34,900 nucleotides of DNA from Comamonadaceae bacterium (GCA_947450895.1 CANFWT010000025.1:1-34900), one strand, 5' to 3'; shown: positions 15,543 to 24,181, numbered from the stretch's first letter. Numbers and translations are program-made. The notes: generated by a model from the sequence alone, not told the origin.

Positions 15543-17276
15543 TCAGGCCTTGGCCAGTACGTAGTTACCCGGTGCCGGTATGCTTGCTTTGTACTTGCCC
15601 CGACCGTAGGACTTGGGCGCCGCAATCTGCTTGCCGGCGTGGGTTTTGAGCCAGCTGGCCCAGTCGGTCCACCAGCTGCCTGGGTATTCTGTAGCGCCTT
15701 CGAGCCAAGCATCGTGTGTCTTGGGCAGTACGCCGTCGGCACGAATCCAATGGCTGCGCTTGTTTTTGGCCGGTGGGTTGATCACCCCAGCGATATGGCC
15801 GGAGGCACCCATGACAAAGCGCTTTTCGCCAGGAAGCACCTGGGTGGAGGCATACGCACCACCGATGGGCACAATATGGTCTTCCCGCGAACCGTAGACG
15901 TAGACCGGCAGGTCGAGCAGGCGCAGGTCAATTTTTTCACCGCAGGTGCTCGCCTGACCCGGTTTGATCAGCTTGTTTTCCAAATAGGTGTTGCGCAAAT
16001 ACCAGGCGTACAGGGGTCCGGGCAGGTTGGTAGCGTCGGAATTCCAGTACAGCAAATCAAAGGGGGGAGGGGTCTCGCCTTTGAGATAGTTGCCTACAAC
16101 GTAGTTCCACACTAAGTCGTTAGGGCGCAAGAAGCTGAAGGTAGAGGCCAGGTCGCGGCCCTTCATCAGGCCTCCTTGGCCCATTTCTTTCTCGCGGAAC
16201 TGGACAAAAGCCTCGTCAATAAAAACATCCAGAATGCCCGTATCCTGAAAATCGAGCAGCGTGGTGAGCAGGGTGGCGCTGGCTACAGGCTTTTCTCCGC
16301 GTGCTGCCAGCACGGCCAGTGCCGTTGTCAACAGTGTGCCGCCCACACAAAAGCCCAGCGCATTGATGGCGTCATCGGTGCCGGCTTTGCCCGCAATTTC
16401 GCTGGTAACGGCGATGGCCTTGATGACGGCGTTTTCGATGTAGTCGTCCCAGGTTTTGGTGGCCAAGGACTCGTCTGGATTGCGCCAGCTGATGACAAAA
16501 GTGCGGTGGCCTTGCGCGACGGCGTAGCGGATAAAAGAATTTTCTGGCTGCAAGTCCAGAATATAAAACTTGTTGATGCAAGGAGGCACGAGCAAGAAGG
16601 GTCGCTCGAACACCTTGTCGGTCAGCGGCTTGTATTCAAGCAGCTGAAACAACTCGTTCTCAAACACCACAGCGCCCTCGGTGGTAGCAACGTTTTTTCC
16701 GACGGTAAACAAACTCTCGTCGGTCATGGACACGTGGCCTTGGCGTACATCGTGGAGCAGGTTTTGCATGCCCTTGGCGATACTTTCGCCCTTGGTTTCG
16801 ATGGCTTTTTGCTGCGCCTCGGCGTTGAAAGCCAAGAAATTGCTTGGCGCGGCGGCGGCCAACCCTTGCTCCACTGCAAAGCGCAAGCGGTTACGGGTTT
16901 TGGCGTCTGCTTGCAACGCGTCGGTCAACCCCAGCAGGGTGCGGCTGTTGAGCAAATACATGGCTGCCGTGAACGCGGCTACCGGGTTGCTGGCCCAGGC
17001 GGCGCTGGAAAAACGCTTGTCGTCCGATGTCGGTGGGTGCGCCATCACACCTTGAGTCATCAGTTCGGCCGCGTCTTTTAAGTATTGCTGCTGCAATTCT
17101 TGCAACTTTTCTGGAGAAAAATGCAGGTTTGCCGCTGCCATCGCGTCGGAGGGGCCTGCGGCTGCGGCGGGATTGATATTTTGAAAACTGGCCAATGCAT
17201 TGGCCCAACTGTCGCTCAGGGCGTTTTGAAAATGCTCGGCCGCATGGGTCCAAAGGTTTTGATGCTCGTGTTCCAC
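15543..17276 (-). CDS. phaC: Class I polyhydroxyalkanoate synthase
   Basis: A 577-aa class I PHA synthase, which polymerises (R)-3-hydroxybutyryl-CoA on the granule surface. The lipase-like box GFCVGGT holds the catalytic Cys310; Asp466 (SREDHIVP) and His494 (GASGHIAGVIN) complete the triad. The variable N-terminal domain (1-about 190) is followed by the alpha/beta hydrolase core with FLLVPPCINKFYILDL and WRNPDES. The start is GTG, preceded by AGGAGA at four to five bases. First gene of the pha operon, divergent from a small membrane protein gene with 132 bp between. No phasin or PhaR gene is in the window. Confidence 0.96.
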   Translation of the reverse strand: MEHEHQNLWTHAAEHFQNALSDSWANALASFQNINPAAAAGPSDAMAAANLHFSPEKLQELQQQYLKDAAELMTQGVMAHPPTSDDKRFSSAAWASNPVAAFTAAMYLLNSRTLLGLTDALQADAKTRNRLRFAVEQGLAAAAPSNFLAFNAEAQQKAIETKGESIAKGMQNLLHDVRQGHVSMTDESLFTVGKNVATTEGAVVFENELFQLLEYKPLTDKVFERPFLLVPPCINKFYILDLQPENSFIRYAVAQGHRTFVISWRNPDESLATKTWDDYIENAVIKAIAVTSEIAGKAGTDDAINALGFCVGGTLLTTALAVLAARGEKPVASATLLTTLLDFQDTGILDVFIDEAFVQFREKEMGQGGLMKGRDLASTFSFLRPNDLVWNYVVGNYLKGETPPPFDLLYWNSDATNLPGPLYAWYLRNTYLENKLIKPGQASTCGEKIDLRLLDLPVYVYGSREDHIVPIGGAYASTQVLPGEKRFVMGASGHIAGVINPPAKNKRSHWIRADGVLPKTHDAWLEGATEYPGSWWTDWASWLKTHAGKQIAAPKSYGRGKYKASIPAPGNYVLAKA

Positions 17277-17408
17277 GGTCTCTCCTGATAATAGGCCTAT
17301 CCTGCGATGCGCTTGCGGTCAGAGTATCTCAGGCGTTGACCTTCGTTTTCCTGACATGCTGTGGCGAACCCACAACACAGGCCCCCAACGCTACCCCGTC
17401 CGACCCCG

Positions 17409-17720
17409 ATGTATCTCATACCTATCGCTTGGCTCTACGTAACCCTGATGATGGCTGTGGCCGAAGCCACCAACAGCAATGGCACGGTGCTAGGTGCATT
17501 GGTGACCTTTGCCCTCTATGGACTGCTGCCCATCGGGCTTGTGCTTTATTTCATGGGCACACCGGCGCGCAAGCGTGCACGTTTGGCGCAAGAGGCACGT
17601 GAGAACCAAGTGCACAATGACGTGGCGACCACCGGCAATGAAGGCGCTGCTTCAAGCCAGCCAGATACCGGCAGCGAGGCGACCACTGACACGGTCGCGC
17701 CGGTGCGAAAAGAACCGTAG
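17409..17720 (+). CDS. Small conserved-type membrane protein, function unknown
   Basis: A 103-aa protein with two hydrophobic helices at about 1-18 (LIPIAWLYVTLMM) and 28-50 (TVLGALVTFALYGLLPIGLVLYFMG), then a positively charged stretch (PARKRARLAQEAR) and a polar, disordered Ala/Thr/Glu tail. This predicts an inner-membrane protein with a cytoplasmic tail. I believe similar small proteins recur near phaC in Burkholderiales but know of no function. The ATG at 17409 is preferred over the 5' extension from 17361, which is proline-rich and precedes the first helix. Its last 69 bp overlap the end of pgeF on the other strand. Confidence 0.75.
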   Translation: MYLIPIAWLYVTLMMAVAEATNSNGTVLGALVTFALYGLLPIGLVLYFMGTPARKRARLAQEARENQVHNDVATTGNEGAASSQPDTGSEATTDTVAPVRKEP

Positions 17721-18476
17721 CGGGTTGCCCACCGTGCACCACGGCGCGCTGCCGTCGTTACCATAAACCGCGGTGACGCCAGCCGCTTCGAGGCGCTGAC
17801 GCGCCAACAAGGCCAGATTAGCCAACCACTTGTCCGGGCCGTGAGGAACAAAAGCTTGCTCTGACTGTGCAGCGTGCCGCAAAAACGCCGCACGTACCTC
17901 TGCGCCGACTTCAAAGGCCTGCGGGCCAATGCATGGCCCGAGCCACGCCATCCAGCGGCCAGGGTCAATACCAAGCGCCGCCTGGCTCTGAACAAAGCAC
18001 TCGATAACTCCCTTCGATGAATGTGATGGACTTGGCGCTGGCGCGCCCGCCAGACCGCGCCAGCCTGCGTGCAAGGCTGCAATCCGATCCCCCTCCCGCG
18101 TGCAGCAAAGAACCGGCAGGCAATCGGCCACCATAACGGTGCAGGCAAGACCTTTGGTACGCGTCCAACTGCCGTCGGCCCGCTGGCCATCGGCGCACGC
18201 CATCGGCAACTCCAGAACTTCGGTGCCATGCACCTGTTCCAAAAAAACCGTGGACACCCCCAGCGCCTGCTGCAATGTCTGCCGATTGGCCCTTACCGCT
18301 GCGGGCTGGTCGCCCACATGGGTGCCCAAATTCAAGCTGTCGTAGGGAGCCCCGGAAAAACCACCGGCACGGCTGGTGCAAAAGGCGTGCACCGGGCTGG
18401 GGGCGAGCCACTGCGGCCGCAGCCAGCCCGCTGGCAGGACGGCGTTGGCGGAGTGCCGGGTCGGGTAAAAATCCAT
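17652..18476 (-). CDS. pgeF: Purine nucleoside phosphorylase, YfiH/PgeF (laccase-domain) family
   Basis: A 274-aa protein of the YfiH family, once called polyphenol oxidase and now known as a purine nucleoside phosphorylase/deaminase and a peptidoglycan-editing factor. The metal site is His83 (EQVHGTEV), Cys119 (VADCLPVL) and His136 (ALHAGWRGL). The N-terminal SRAGGFSGAPYDSLNLG and C-terminal GIWLA are standard. After the HAGWRG motif there is an extra segment of about 11 residues (APAPSPSHSSK, 145-155) not expected in the family. The ATG at 18476 is chosen over 18509. The 3' end overlaps the membrane-protein gene by 69 bp. Confidence 0.92.
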   Translation of the reverse strand: MDFYPTRHSANAVLPAGWLRPQWLAPSPVHAFCTSRAGGFSGAPYDSLNLGTHVGDQPAAVRANRQTLQQALGVSTVFLEQVHGTEVLELPMACADGQRADGSWTRTKGLACTVMVADCLPVLCCTREGDRIAALHAGWRGLAGAPAPSPSHSSKGVIECFVQSQAALGIDPGRWMAWLGPCIGPQAFEVGAEVRAAFLRHAAQSEQAFVPHGPDKWLANLALLARQRLEAAGVTAVYGNDGSAPWCTVGNPLRFFSHRRDRVSGRLAAGIWLA

Positions 18477-18609
18477 GGCCGCTAGGATAAGGCCTGTCGC
18501 GTGCGACAAACCGTTGAAGGCTTAGCGGCTCGGACCGGTAACATCGATACTTGGCTAGCCGCCATTGAACCCTGACTGCAACCGTTTACAGCCCCCTTGG
18601 AGACCCACC

Positions 18610-18912
18610 ATGATTCTCGAGATCGCCGATATCCGCATCCACCCCGGCCAAAATGCGGCCTTTGAAACGGCAATAGCCCAGGGCGTGGGGGATGTGATTT
18701 CGCACGCCAAGGGCTTCAAAGGTTTCAAGGTCAACCGCAGCATCGAAAGCCCCGAGCGCTACGTACTGCAGGTATTTTGGGAAACTCTGGAAGACCACAC
18801 GGTCGGCTTTCGTGGCTCCCCTGCTTTTCCCGCCTGGCGGGCCGTCGTCGGACCATTTTTTGCGGCCCCGCCGGTTGTCGAGCACTTTGACCTGGTCATC
18901 CAATCCACCTGA
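18610..18912 (+). CDS. ABM-domain protein (antibiotic biosynthesis monooxygenase-like)
   Basis: A 100-aa single-domain protein of the ABM superfamily, a dimeric alpha/beta barrel. It opens MILEIADIRIHPGQNAAFE and continues with GFKGFKVNRSIESPERYVLQVFWE in the usual order, then GFRGSPAFPAWRA. Family members act on quinols, haem or small metabolites, and many have unknown substrates. GGAG lies seven bases before the ATG. The next gene (FAH family) starts 27 bp downstream, so they are probably one transcript; a joint role in aromatic or keto-acid breakdown is possible but not shown. Confidence 0.85.
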   Translation: MILEIADIRIHPGQNAAFETAIAQGVGDVISHAKGFKGFKVNRSIESPERYVLQVFWETLEDHTVGFRGSPAFPAWRAVVGPFFAAPPVVEHFDLVIQST

Positions 18913-18939
18913 CTCCCTTTAGCCACGATACCCGCCGCC

Positions 18940-19641
18940 ATGGAATACACCTTTGCGCCCCCTGTCACCATCAGCGTGCCCGTTGTTGGCTCGGATCGTC
19001 AATTCCCCGTCCACCGCATTTACTGCGTCGGCCGCAATTACGAAGAGCACGCCAAAGAGATGGGACACAGCGGCCGAGAAGCGCCGTTTTTTTTCATCAA
19101 GCCGGCAGACACGATCGTCTATGCAGCCCCCGGCACGACGGCCCACATGCCCTACCCCAGCATGACCGCCAATTTGCACCATGAGATTGAATTGGTGGTG
19201 GCCATCGGCACGGGCGGGCGCAATATTGCCGCCGCCGACGCGGCCCGCCATATCTACGGCTACGCCGTGGGCCTGGACATGACGCGCCGCGACCTCCAAA
19301 ACGAGATGAAAAAGCAGGGCCGCCCCTGGTGCATTGGCAAGGGCTTTGACCATTCAGCGCCCATCGGCAGCATCACACCCGCAAGCGATGTGATGGGCAT
19401 CGACCACGCCAGCATTTCGCTCACAGTCAACGACCAAAAGCGCCAATCCAGCACGATTGCCCAACTGATCTGGAACGTTGCAGAAACCATTGAACAGCTC
19501 TCGATGGCCTGGGAGCTGCAGCCCGGCGACCTGATCTTTACTGGCACACCGGCTGGTGTCGGAGCCGTGGTGGCGGGCGACGTGATGCAGGGTGACATCA
19601 CCGGCCTTAGCGGCATCCGCGTGACCGTCGTGGCGGCGTAA
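18940..19641 (+). CDS. Fumarylacetoacetate hydrolase family protein (acylpyruvase/fumarylpyruvate hydrolase type)
   Basis: A 233-aa FAH-domain hydrolase cleaving C-C bonds in acylpyruvates. The opening IYCVGRNYEEHAKEMG and FFIKPADTIV are family marks. Metal ligands are Glu82 and Glu84 (HEIELVV) and Asp113 (GLDMTRRDLQ). IFTGTPAGVGAV near 183-210 closes the site. Size and motifs match short members such as FAHD1-like acylpyruvase, oxaloacetate decarboxylase and NagK-type fumarylpyruvate hydrolase; sequence alone does not separate them. It lies between the ABM gene and the Nudix gene in a same-strand run with short gaps. Confidence 0.92.
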   Translation: MEYTFAPPVTISVPVVGSDRQFPVHRIYCVGRNYEEHAKEMGHSGREAPFFFIKPADTIVYAAPGTTAHMPYPSMTANLHHEIELVVAIGTGGRNIAAADAARHIYGYAVGLDMTRRDLQNEMKKQGRPWCIGKGFDHSAPIGSITPASDVMGIDHASISLTVNDQKRQSSTIAQLIWNVAETIEQLSMAWELQPGDLIFTGTPAGVGAVVAGDVMQGDITGLSGIRVTVVAA

Positions 19642-19655
19642 AGGAAACGCTGGTT

Positions 19656-20204
19656 TTGAGCACCTACGCCCCCCCCATCAAGCACTGCAAGGCCTGCGGC
19701 ACTGCGGTAGAACACCGCCTGCCTGACGACGGCGATACCAAGGTACGTGCGGTCTGCCCGGCCTGCGCCACGGTGCACTACGTCAATCCGCTCAATGTGG
19801 TGGGCACCATTCCAGTCTGGGGCGACAAAGTGTTGCTGTGCAAACGCAATATCGAACCGCGTTTTGGTAAGTGGACGCTGCCCGCAGGCTTTATGGAAAT
19901 GGGCGAAACCACGGCCGACGGCGCAGCGCGTGAGACGGTGGAAGAAGCGGGCGCTGAATTTGTGCTGCAAACCCTGTTTTCCCTGGTGAACGTGGCGCGC
20001 GTGGGGCAGGTGCATTTGTTTTACCGCGCCGAGCTGCTGAGCGATGTTTTCAACCCGGGCACCGAAACGCAAGAGGCGCTGCTGTTTGACGAGGCCGATA
20101 TTCCCTGGGATGAAATTGCCTTTCGCACCGTCAAAGACACGCTGGAGCGCTTTTTTGCCGACCGGCGTGCCGGAGCCTTTGGCTTCCACGCTTTCGATAT
20201 TTGA
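19656..20204 (+). CDS. Zinc-ribbon Nudix hydrolase
   Basis: A 182-aa Nudix hydrolase. A four-cysteine zinc ribbon (Cys11-x2-Cys14 and Cys34-x2-Cys37) precedes the Nudix domain, as in NudC-like NADH pyrophosphatases but shorter. The Nudix box runs from Gly78 to Gly99 with Glu84, Arg92-Glu93 and Glu96-Glu97 in the consensus places. The substrate is probably a nucleoside diphosphate derivative such as NADH, ADP-ribose or FAD. The start is a TTG with AAGGAA about nine bases ahead; no ATG gives a complete zinc ribbon. Its stop shares a base with the start of the next small ORF. Confidence 0.9.
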   Translation: MSTYAPPIKHCKACGTAVEHRLPDDGDTKVRAVCPACATVHYVNPLNVVGTIPVWGDKVLLCKRNIEPRFGKWTLPAGFMEMGETTADGAARETVEEAGAEFVLQTLFSLVNVARVGQVHLFYRAELLSDVFNPGTETQEALLFDEADIPWDEIAFRTVKDTLERFFADRRAGAFGFHAFDI

Positions 20205-20374
20205 TGCTATTGCAGCGGGCCCAGCCGCCAGCGCTGCTGGCACTTGAGTTTTTCATGGGCGCTGCCTGGCCGGTGCGCCTAGAACTGCTGCAAGGCTGGG
20301 CCTACCGCTTTGGCGTATTTGGCGCCATGAACCTGCTTGACGACCCCGCCTGGCTGGCCCTGGTGTTTTGCTAA
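20204..20374 (+). CDS. Small ORF, 56 aa, translationally coupled to the Nudix gene
   Basis: ATG at 20204 uses the last base of the Nudix stop (TGATG), and the frame runs 56 codons to TAA. The product is hydrophobic and tryptophan-rich (LALEFFMGAAWPVRLELLQG, then GWAYRFGVFGAMNLLDD). About three quarters of third codon positions are G or C, like neighbouring genes, which favours real coding. It fills most of the gap to the exonuclease gene, whose ATG lies 17 bp after its stop. I recognise no family. It may be a small membrane-associated protein or a remnant; comparison with relatives would decide. Confidence 0.5.
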   Translation: MLLQRAQPPALLALEFFMGAAWPVRLELLQGWAYRFGVFGAMNLLDDPAWLALVFC

Positions 20375-20391
20375 CCCACGATCCTGCCGCC

Positions 20392-21798
20392 ATGCTGCCC
20401 TGCTACGTCATGCTCGACCTGGAAACCACCGGGGGCAATGCGCAACGCGACCGCATTACCGAAATTGCCGCAGTGCGGGTGGAAAACGGCGTGGAGGTAG
20501 CGCGCTGGAGCAGCTTGGTCAATCCTGGCGTGCGCATTCCGCCTTTTATCCAGAGCCTGACCGGGATTAGCGACGCCATGGTGCAAGACGCGCCGCCCTT
20601 TGAGGACGTGGCTCGCCAGTTGCTGGAGCTGCTGGACGGCGCCGTGTTCGTGGCCCACAACGTGCGTTTTGACCACGGGTTTGTGCACCAGTCCCTGGAA
20701 CGCATGGGCCACGCGCTGAAGGTCAAAACCCTGTGCACCGTGCGCCTGTCGCGCAAGCTGTACCCGCAGCACAAGGGCCATGGGCTGGACGCCATCCTGC
20801 AGCGCCACGGCCTGCACACACTGGCGCGCCACCGCGCCATGGGCGACGTGGACGTGGTGCTGGCCTGGTTGCAAGTGGCGCAGCGGGAACTGGGGCTGGA
20901 CGCGCTGCAGCGCGAGGCTATCGCCTTGCTGCAAGGCAGCGCCAGCGTGCCGCCCCAGCTAGAAACGCACATCCACGACATTCCCGACACGCCCGGCGTC
21001 TACCTGTTTTATGGCGAGGGCGAAATTCCGCTCTACGTGGGCAAAAGCATCCACATGCGCACGCGAGTGCTGTCGCACTTTCAGGCGTCCACCAAGCAAG
21101 CGCGCGAAATGCGCATCCTGCAAGAAATCCGCCGCGTGGAGTGGCGCGAAACGGCTGGCGAACTCGGCGCCCTGCTGCTCGAAGCGCGCCTGGTCAAAGC
21201 GCTGCAGCCCATCCACAACCGACAGTTGCGCCAAAGCAAGGGCCTGAGCGCCTGGGAGCTGTCCGACGACCCCAACGCCCGCCCGCTTTTGCGTCTGGTG
21301 GGCCTGGACGCCCAGCACCCCGGCACGCTGCACCAGCTCTACGGCGTGTACCGCTCCAAACGCCAGGCTACGCAGGCGCTGCGCACCCTGTGCGAAAACC
21401 ATAGCCTGTGCCCGCAGGCGCTGGGGCTGGAATCAGGCAAGGGCGCCTGTTTCGCCAGCCAGATTGGACAATGCAAAGGCGTGTGCGCCGGTCGCGAGAG
21501 CGCCGCCGTGCACCGCCTGCGCCTGGTGATGGCGCTCGGTCAGCACCGCCTGCAAGCCTGGCCCCACCCCGCGCCCGTAGCGGTGCGCGAATTTGACGCC
21601 CGCACCGAGCGCACCGACATCCATGTGTTTGACCAGTGGTGCCACGTGGCCACGGTGCACGACGAAGCCGATCTGGCCGAGGCCTTGCAAACCCGCCAGC
21701 GCCTGGCCTTTGATCTGGATACCTACCGGCTGCTGGTGCAGCGCCTGGCGGCGCCCCTGGGGCGCGACGCCAGCGTGTTTTTGCTGCCCGGGGCTTAA
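20392..21798 (+). CDS. DnaQ-type 3'-5' exonuclease fused to a GIY-YIG (UvrC/Cho-like) nuclease
   Basis: A 468-aa two-nuclease fusion. The N-terminal DEDDh exonuclease has Asp9 and Glu11 (LDLETTG), Asp94 (HNVRFDHGF), and His147 and Asp152 (HRAMGDVD). After a linker (about 165-195), a GIY-YIG domain begins at PGVYLFYGEG (about 201-210) with LYVGKS (214-219) and the downstream ELGALLLEARLVKALQP glutamate region. A Cys-rich part (LCPQALGL, GACFASQIGQCKGVC) resembles the same region in UvrC and Cho. This architecture is known in proteobacteria as an accessory excision nuclease; a DNA repair role is likely. A TTG start at 20368 is possible but would overlap the small ORF. Confidence 0.9.
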   Translation: MLPCYVMLDLETTGGNAQRDRITEIAAVRVENGVEVARWSSLVNPGVRIPPFIQSLTGISDAMVQDAPPFEDVARQLLELLDGAVFVAHNVRFDHGFVHQSLERMGHALKVKTLCTVRLSRKLYPQHKGHGLDAILQRHGLHTLARHRAMGDVDVVLAWLQVAQRELGLDALQREAIALLQGSASVPPQLETHIHDIPDTPGVYLFYGEGEIPLYVGKSIHMRTRVLSHFQASTKQAREMRILQEIRRVEWRETAGELGALLLEARLVKALQPIHNRQLRQSKGLSAWELSDDPNARPLLRLVGLDAQHPGTLHQLYGVYRSKRQATQALRTLCENHSLCPQALGLESGKGACFASQIGQCKGVCAGRESAAVHRLRLVMALGQHRLQAWPHPAPVAVREFDARTERTDIHVFDQWCHVATVHDEADLAEALQTRQRLAFDLDTYRLLVQRLAAPLGRDASVFLLPGA

Positions 21799-21805
21799 CG
21801 CCTAC

Positions 21806-24034
21806 TTAACGCCGCTTGCGGGGAGTCTTGCTCTTCGCTACGGCCTTTTTATCAACTGTCTGCGCCTTGGCACTTGTTGCGTTGCCCGCCTTGCCACGCG
21901 CCGGGGTCTGGTCACGGTTGCCGCGCTGACGCGGGCCGCGCTCGGTGTCCACGGCCTTGTCGAGCAAGGTTTTGGAGTTCAGCGGCTGGCCGTTTTGCAC
22001 CAAGCGGAAGTCGATCTTGCGGCCATCCAGGTCCACCCGGCTGACCTGAATGTCCACCCGCGTGCCGATGGCGTAACGCATGCCGGTGCGCTCGCCGCGC
22101 AGCTCTTGGCGCACTTCGTCAAAGCGGAAGTATTCGCCGCCCAGCTCGGTGATGTGCACCAGGCCTTCGACGTACATGGCGTCGAGCGTCACAAACAGGC
22201 CAAACGAGGTGGCCGAAGTGACCACGCCGCTGTATTCCTCGCCCAAGTGCTCGTACATGTACTTGCATTTGAGCCAGGCCTCCACGTCGCGGCTAGCCTC
22301 GTCGGCGCGGCGCTCGTTGGCGCTGCAATGCAGGCCAGCAGCCTCCCAGGCCAGGTTTTCGGCGCTGGCTTTTTTGGGCTTGGCGCCAGGCTCTAGCGCC
22401 TTGGCGACCTTGCCTTTTTCGAGGCGGCGCGCCAGCTTGGCGTGCGCTTCGCCCGGAATCGGCAGCACTGGCAGATGGTATTTGGCGTTGGCCAACACCG
22501 CCTTGATCACCCGGTGCACCAGCAAGTCGGGATAGCGCCGAATCGGGCTGGTGAAATGCGTATACGCGTCAAAGGCAAGGCCAAAGTGGCCGTTGTTGCC
22601 GGGCGTGTAAATCGCCTGTTGCATGGAGCGCAGCAGCATGGAATGAATCTGCGCCGCATCGGGCCGGTCTTTGGTGGCGTTGGCAATCGCCTGAAACTCG
22701 CCCGGCTTGGGCGTGTCGCTGACGTTGAGTCCAATGCCCATGGCTTTGAGGTAGGCCCGAAGCGCCTCCACTTTCTCGGCTGTGGGGCCTTCGTGCACCC
22801 GAAACAGCCCCGCGTGCTTGCTTTGCGCAATAAAGTCCGCGCTGCACACATTGGCCGCCAGCATCGCCTCTTCAATCAGCTTGTGCGCCACATTGCGGGT
22901 GCGCGGCATGATTTTTTCAATGCGGCCGTTCTCGTCGCACACGATTTGCGTCTCGGTGGTCTCAAAGTCCACCGCGCCACGGCGCTGGCGCGACTTGAGC
23001 AGCGACTCGTACACACCGTGCAGATTGAGCAAATCACCCACCAGGGCCTTGCGTTTTTGCGCTTCCGGTCCCCGCGTATTGCCCAGGATGGCCGCGACCT
23101 CGTTGTAGGTGAAACGTGCATGGCTCCACATCACCGCCGAATAGAACTGGTAGGCGCTGACCTCACCGTCGAGCGTTACGAACATATCGCACACCATGCA
23201 CAGGCGCTCTACCTCAGGCTTCAAAGAGCACAGACCGTTGGAGAGCTTTTCGGGCAGCATGGGGATGACCCGGCGCGGAAAGTACACGCTGGTTGCCCGG
23301 TCGTAGGCGTCAATGTCAATGGCCGAGCCGTTTTCCACATAGTGGCTCACATCCGCAATGGCCACCAGCAGGCGCCAGCCTTTGACAGCAGACTTACCAC
23401 GGCCTTGGGTGGCGGGCTCGCAGTAGACCGCGTCGTCAAAATCGCGCGCGTCCTCGCCGTCAATCGTGACCAAAGGAATGTCGGTTAAATCGACGCGGTG
23501 GGCGTGGTCTTGTGGTCGGACCGCATCCGGCAACGTCTTGGACAAAGCCATGCAGGCCACTGAAAATTCGTGCGGTACGCTGTATTTGCGTACTGCAATT
23601 TCGATTTCCATGCCAGGGTCATCCACCTCACCCAGTACCTCTTGGACACGGCCCACGGGCTGGCCAAACAAGGCTGGGGGCTCCGTCAGTTGCACCACCA
23701 CGACCTGCCCGGTCTTAGCATTGCCGGTGCCGCCGCGCGGAATCAAAATGTCCTGACCATAACGCTTGTCCTCGGGCGCTACCAGCCAGACACCGCTCTC
23801 TTGCAGCAAGCGGCCAATGATGGGTTGGGTCGAGCGCTCGACTATCTCCAGCACCCGGCCTTCGGGGCGGCCCTTGCGGTCACTGCGGACAATGCGCGCC
23901 TTGACGCGGTCCTTGTGCAGCACCGCACGCATCTCGTTAGGCGGCAAATAGATGTCGGGTCCGCCATCGTCACGCGACACAAAACCATGTCCATCGCGGT
24001 GCCCTTGAACAGCACCTTCAACTTCGTCCAGCAA
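21806..24034 (-). CDS. rnr: Ribonuclease R
   Basis: A processive 3'-5' exoribonuclease of the RNase II/R family, about 742 aa from the start chosen. Cold-shock/OB part EGAVQGHRDGHGF and DIYLPPNEMRAVLHKDRV; RNB catalytic domain with TIDGEDARDFDDAV (the Asp cluster) and the HFTSPIRRYPDLLVHR motif; S1 domain around EYSGVVTSATSFGLFVTL; then a basic Arg/Lys-rich tail. The N-terminal helix-turn-helix of E. coli RNase R is missing. The open frame continues to 24112, but that would cross the tRNA-Leu gene and its promoter. The only in-frame start-like codons before the OB domain are TTG (24034) and CTG (24031); the start is therefore uncertain. Convergent with the exonuclease fusion. Confidence 0.9.
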   Translation of the reverse strand: MLDEVEGAVQGHRDGHGFVSRDDGGPDIYLPPNEMRAVLHKDRVKARIVRSDRKGRPEGRVLEIVERSTQPIIGRLLQESGVWLVAPEDKRYGQDILIPRGGTGNAKTGQVVVVQLTEPPALFGQPVGRVQEVLGEVDDPGMEIEIAVRKYSVPHEFSVACMALSKTLPDAVRPQDHAHRVDLTDIPLVTIDGEDARDFDDAVYCEPATQGRGKSAVKGWRLLVAIADVSHYVENGSAIDIDAYDRATSVYFPRRVIPMLPEKLSNGLCSLKPEVERLCMVCDMFVTLDGEVSAYQFYSAVMWSHARFTYNEVAAILGNTRGPEAQKRKALVGDLLNLHGVYESLLKSRQRRGAVDFETTETQIVCDENGRIEKIMPRTRNVAHKLIEEAMLAANVCSADFIAQSKHAGLFRVHEGPTAEKVEALRAYLKAMGIGLNVSDTPKPGEFQAIANATKDRPDAAQIHSMLLRSMQQAIYTPGNNGHFGLAFDAYTHFTSPIRRYPDLLVHRVIKAVLANAKYHLPVLPIPGEAHAKLARRLEKGKVAKALEPGAKPKKASAENLAWEAAGLHCSANERRADEASRDVEAWLKCKYMYEHLGEEYSGVVTSATSFGLFVTLDAMYVEGLVHITELGGEYFRFDEVRQELRGERTGMRYAIGTRVDIQVSRVDLDGRKIDFRLVQNGQPLNSKTLLDKAVDTERGPRQRGNRDQTPARGKAGNATSAKAQTVDKKAVAKSKTPRKRR

Positions 24035-24057
24035 TCCGCTGGTTTGACTAACTTGTT

Positions 24058-24066
24058 TGATACAAT
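24058..24066 (+). promoter_or_regulatory. Extended -10 promoter of tRNA-Leu
   Basis: TGATACAAT is an extended -10 (TGn plus TACAAT) that would start transcription about 10-13 bases before the tRNA. TTGACT at 24044 is too close (11 bp) to be a normal -35. The rnr start lies on the other strand about 24 bp away. Confidence 0.55.
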
Positions 24067-24084
24067 CACTCTCTTTCCTGAAAT

Positions 24085-24169
<85 letters not shown>

Positions 24170-24181
24170 AATTTTCTATTT

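Noticed and set aside
24044..24049. TTGACT as the -35 of the tRNA-Leu promoter
   Set aside because: It is only 11 bp from the -10; an extended -10 without a -35 explains the promoter better.
23842..24069. A 75-aa minus-strand ORF beginning GTG at 24069 with AGGAAAGAG ahead
   Set aside because: The ribosome-binding-like sequence is good, but the frame is offset from the conserved RNase R OB domain and the product has no family features.
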